Source: Pseudalkalibacillus berkeleyi
GTDB lineage: Bacteria; Bacillota; Bacilli; Bacillales; Fictibacillaceae
Assembly (NCBI RefSeq): GCF_021608225.1
Contig: NZ_JAKIJS010000001.1
Span: forward strand, 2,542,001-2,606,000
Length of the DNA stretch: 64,000 nucleotides
Reading direction: 5' to 3'
Part shown: positions 62,172 to 64,000 of the stretch, in pieces
How the letters are laid out: every line of letters starts with the position of its first letter
How positions within the stretch are numbered: position 1 is the stretch's first letter
The notes under the pieces: generated by a model
Told to the model about the DNA's origin: nothing
The model's database searches: none
The model's input: only the letters and a program-made list of their open reading frames with translations
Position numbers and translations under genes: made by a program

Positions 62172-64000
62172 CTAGCTGTCTTTCCCTAAAAAGACTCTGT
62201 CAACTACTCTTTTAGCAGATTCACCAGACTCTAAATAGCAGAACTTCTCATGAAATTGTTTGAAACGTTTATCTTCAGCTATATTGATTTGTGAGTCTTC
62301 GCGAATACGATCAATAACTTCATCTGTTGTTTTAACTAACGGACCTGGTGCTTCCTGTTCAAAATCGAAATAAAATCCACGTAACTTATCACGATAATTT
62401 TCGATATCATACACATAAAAAATCATTGGACGTTTTAAATTCCCGAAATCGAAAAACACTGAAGAATAATCTGTAATCAATAGGTCTGAAATAAGATAGA
62501 GTTCACTTATGTCTCCATGTAAAGAAAAGTCAAAAGCAAAACCTTCATATGGTGATAAATCGAAGTTTTCAGCGACTAGATAATGCATCCTTAAAATGAT
62601 GACATACTCTTCTCCTAATTCATCCCTTAATTTGTTTAGATCTAACGCAAGATCGAATTTATATCGACCTTTTCCATAAAATTGATCGTCTCTCCAAGTA
62701 GGTGCATACAAAATGACCTTCTTTTCTATAGGGATTCCCATCTTACTTTTTAACTTACGGATATTTTCTTCATTATCATGATTGTGTAGAATGTCGTTCC
62801 GCGGGTAACCAGACTCAATCATTTCCTTTTCAAAGTTGAATGCTCTACGGAAAATTTCTGTAGAATATCCATTTGGGGAAATCAAGTAATCCCAATTTCG
62901 TGATTCTTTATGAAAGTTTTTCTTATATTTTTGTGTGTTCGTTCCAGGCATATGCACTTCTTCCATGTCAGCAGCTAATCGTTTGAGAGGCGTACCATGC
63001 CAAGTTTGAAGATAAACTGTATTTTTCGGTTTTGGAATCCACAATGGCATCCTGCTGTTCGTTACCCAATATTTAGCTCTAGCTGTAGCAAAAAGCCATT
63101 TAAGTGAGAAACGATTAATATGAGGTATACCCTCTTTCCGGAAAGTTTCAGCATACCGCTTGTCTACACTCCAGAACATCTTGTAAGTAGGATGATTTTG
63201 TTCCAAATATTCATAAATAGCTCGAGGATTGCAGCTATATTGTTTACCAAGAAAACTTTCAAACATAATTAACTTTTGATCAGCAGGAAGTTTTCCAATC
63301 CACTTAAAAGCTAGTTTGTATAGCTCTTTCGTCTTCTGGTGACGCTTTATTTCAATTAACTTATTTTTTATTTTTGAAACGACTCGTTTTTTTAATGAGT
63401 GGGAAGAGATTTTTATTCTAAGATTTTTAGTTTTCTTGTTGGCATCCACTTTCACTCTTCTTTTTCCTGAGTTCGATTGAATGACTGCTTCTTTACTAGC
63501 GATATGAGAATACGGAAGAAGCTTTAATATTGTACTACCTGTAAAGTCCTCTTCATTCTCATCTGTTATCGTATAAGATAACTTCATTAAGGAGTTATGG
63601 GCTACATTAAATAAAGCACCATAGTCTCTTAATTCTATTTGTAAACTGAAACTCCTCACTTTGTACCCATTGGCAACAACTTGTTTTGTCAGTTCGTCTT
63701 TGTCACCATCTTGCATGTTAATTTTTATTTCACCATTTGGATGCTGTATACTCAGCCTCATATTCGTAATAGAAACATTCGCTTCTGGATACATCGCATA
63801 ACCGAAAATATCCAACTTACCATTACGAGTAACTTGAATCTCTTCTACTTTGCTGACAACACTCTTTTCTTGAATTTTCAGCGATAAATTACCTTTGTTT
63901 GTAGTGTAAGGGAGCATCATTTTATCTTGACCAATCGAAATGGCCTTCAATTCTAAATACTGATCAAATGACTTCAGTCTACTTTTCTTATTAGTGTTAT
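62172..64000 (-). CDS. CDP-glycerol glycerophosphotransferase (TagF-like), 5' end outside window
   Basis: The frame is open to the last base. A TTG at 63950 begins MKAISIGQDKMMLPY but has no Shine-Dalgarno, and codons upstream (NKKSRLKSFDQYLEL) are in frame, so the real start is very likely outside. At least 609 residues are visible. A beta-rich N-terminal domain (about 1-150 of the visible part) precedes the glycerophosphotransferase domain, with catalytic His in LQTWHGTPLKR and LRMHYLV and the CDP-glycerol site in ITDYSSVFFDFG. It polymerises or primes poly(glycerol phosphate) on the linkage unit. Heads the tagGH unit seen here. Confidence 0.9.
   Translation of the reverse strand, partial: NTNKKSRLKSFDQYLELKAISIGQDKMMLPYTTNKGNLSLKIQEKSVVSKVEEIQVTRNGKLDIFGYAMYPEANVSITNMRLSIQHPNGEIKINMQDGDKDELTKQVVANGYKVRSFSLQIELRDYGALFNVAHNSLMKLSYTITDENEEDFTGSTILKLLPYSHIASKEAVIQSNSGKRRVKVDANKKTKNLRIKISSHSLKKRVVSKIKNKLIEIKRHQKTKELYKLAFKWIGKLPADQKLIMFESFLGKQYSCNPRAIYEYLEQNHPTYKMFWSVDKRYAETFRKEGIPHINRFSLKWLFATARAKYWVTNSRMPLWIPKPKNTVYLQTWHGTPLKRLAADMEEVHMPGTNTQKYKKNFHKESRNWDYLISPNGYSTEIFRRAFNFEKEMIESGYPRNDILHNHDNEENIRKLKSKMGIPIEKKVILYAPTWRDDQFYGKGRYKFDLALDLNKLRDELGEEYVIILRMHYLVAENFDLSPYEGFAFDFSLHGDISELYLISDLLITDYSSVFFDFGNLKRPMIFYVYDIENYRDKLRGFYFDFEQEAPGPLVKTTDEVIDRIREDSQINIAEDKRFKQFHEKFCYLESGESAKRVVDRVFLGKDS

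Noticed and set aside
63948-63950. TTG 63950 as true start of the TagF-like gene
   Set aside because: No ribosome site and the frame stays open upstream to the window edge.

Overview
The window looks like chromosome of a motile, spore-forming, low-GC Gram-positive of the family Bacillaceae. From about 21 kb to 50 kb the gene order follows Bacillus subtilis closely: ftsX-ftsE, yvjA, prfB, secA, hpf, fliT-fliS-fliD-flaG, hag, csrA-fliW-yviE, flgL-flgK-flgN-flgM-yvyF, comFC-comFA, degV, degU-degS, yvyE and tagV. minJ and ctpB, which adjoin ftsX in B. subtilis, sit at 2-5 kb. Most genes are on the minus strand. The genus cannot be fixed from the sequence alone.

Layout. 1-0.8 kb: family 2 glycosyltransferase cut by the window edge. 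0.9-5.1 kb: NERD-domain protein, minJ, a 54-residue membrane protein and ctpB. 5.5-11.2 kb: oligopeptide transporter oppABCDF on the plus strand. 11.5-21.1 kb: nine-gene exopolysaccharide operon (priming transferase, Wzz/tyrosine autokinase, PHP phosphatase, Wzx, Wzy, GT4, epimerase, deacetylase, FemAB-like transferase). 21.2-24.1 kb: coiled-coil M23 endopeptidase with ftsX and ftsE. 24.7-32.3 kb: DCC protein, collagen-like protein, yvjA, prfB with its programmed frameshift, secA, hpf and a cold-shock gene. 32.4-43.2 kb: pcp and the late flagellar genes. 43.3-50.5 kb: comFC, comFA, degV, degU, degS, yvyE and an LCP-family ligase. 50.6-64 kb: wall-glycopolymer locus (csaB, DUF5693, tagO, flippase, tagA, SLH-anchored glucosaminidase, lipoprotein, tagH, tagG and a TagF-like protein cut by the edge).

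Main discovery. The flagellin gene hag is interrupted near its 3' end by a 366-nt group I intron (36392-36757, minus strand) with recognisable P3, P4, P7, P8 and P9 elements. Removing it joins the frame exactly, restores the standard flagellin C-terminus, and puts the stop just before the hag terminator. The first 45 nt of the intron also encode, in frame, a second complete flagellin C-terminus with its own stop. Spliced and unspliced mRNAs therefore each specify a 382-residue flagellin, differing at only four positions. The hag leader carries a sigma-D promoter and two CsrA-type sites, next to csrA and fliW.

Other signals. Three intergenic arrays at 1.9, 11.3 and 46.5 kb share one architecture: six 9-bp cores at exact 21-bp spacing, 114 bp each. 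Sigma-D promoters (TAAA/TTAA, 15-nt spacer, ACCGATAT-like) precede hag, flaG-fliDST, yvyF-flgMNKL and the SLH-glucosaminidase, which links wall turnover to motility. CsaB, DUF5693 and an SLH-anchored enzyme in one locus point to pyruvylated wall polymers holding SLH proteins. Two small membrane-protein genes (54 and 28 residues) sit in the minJ and csaB neighbourhoods.
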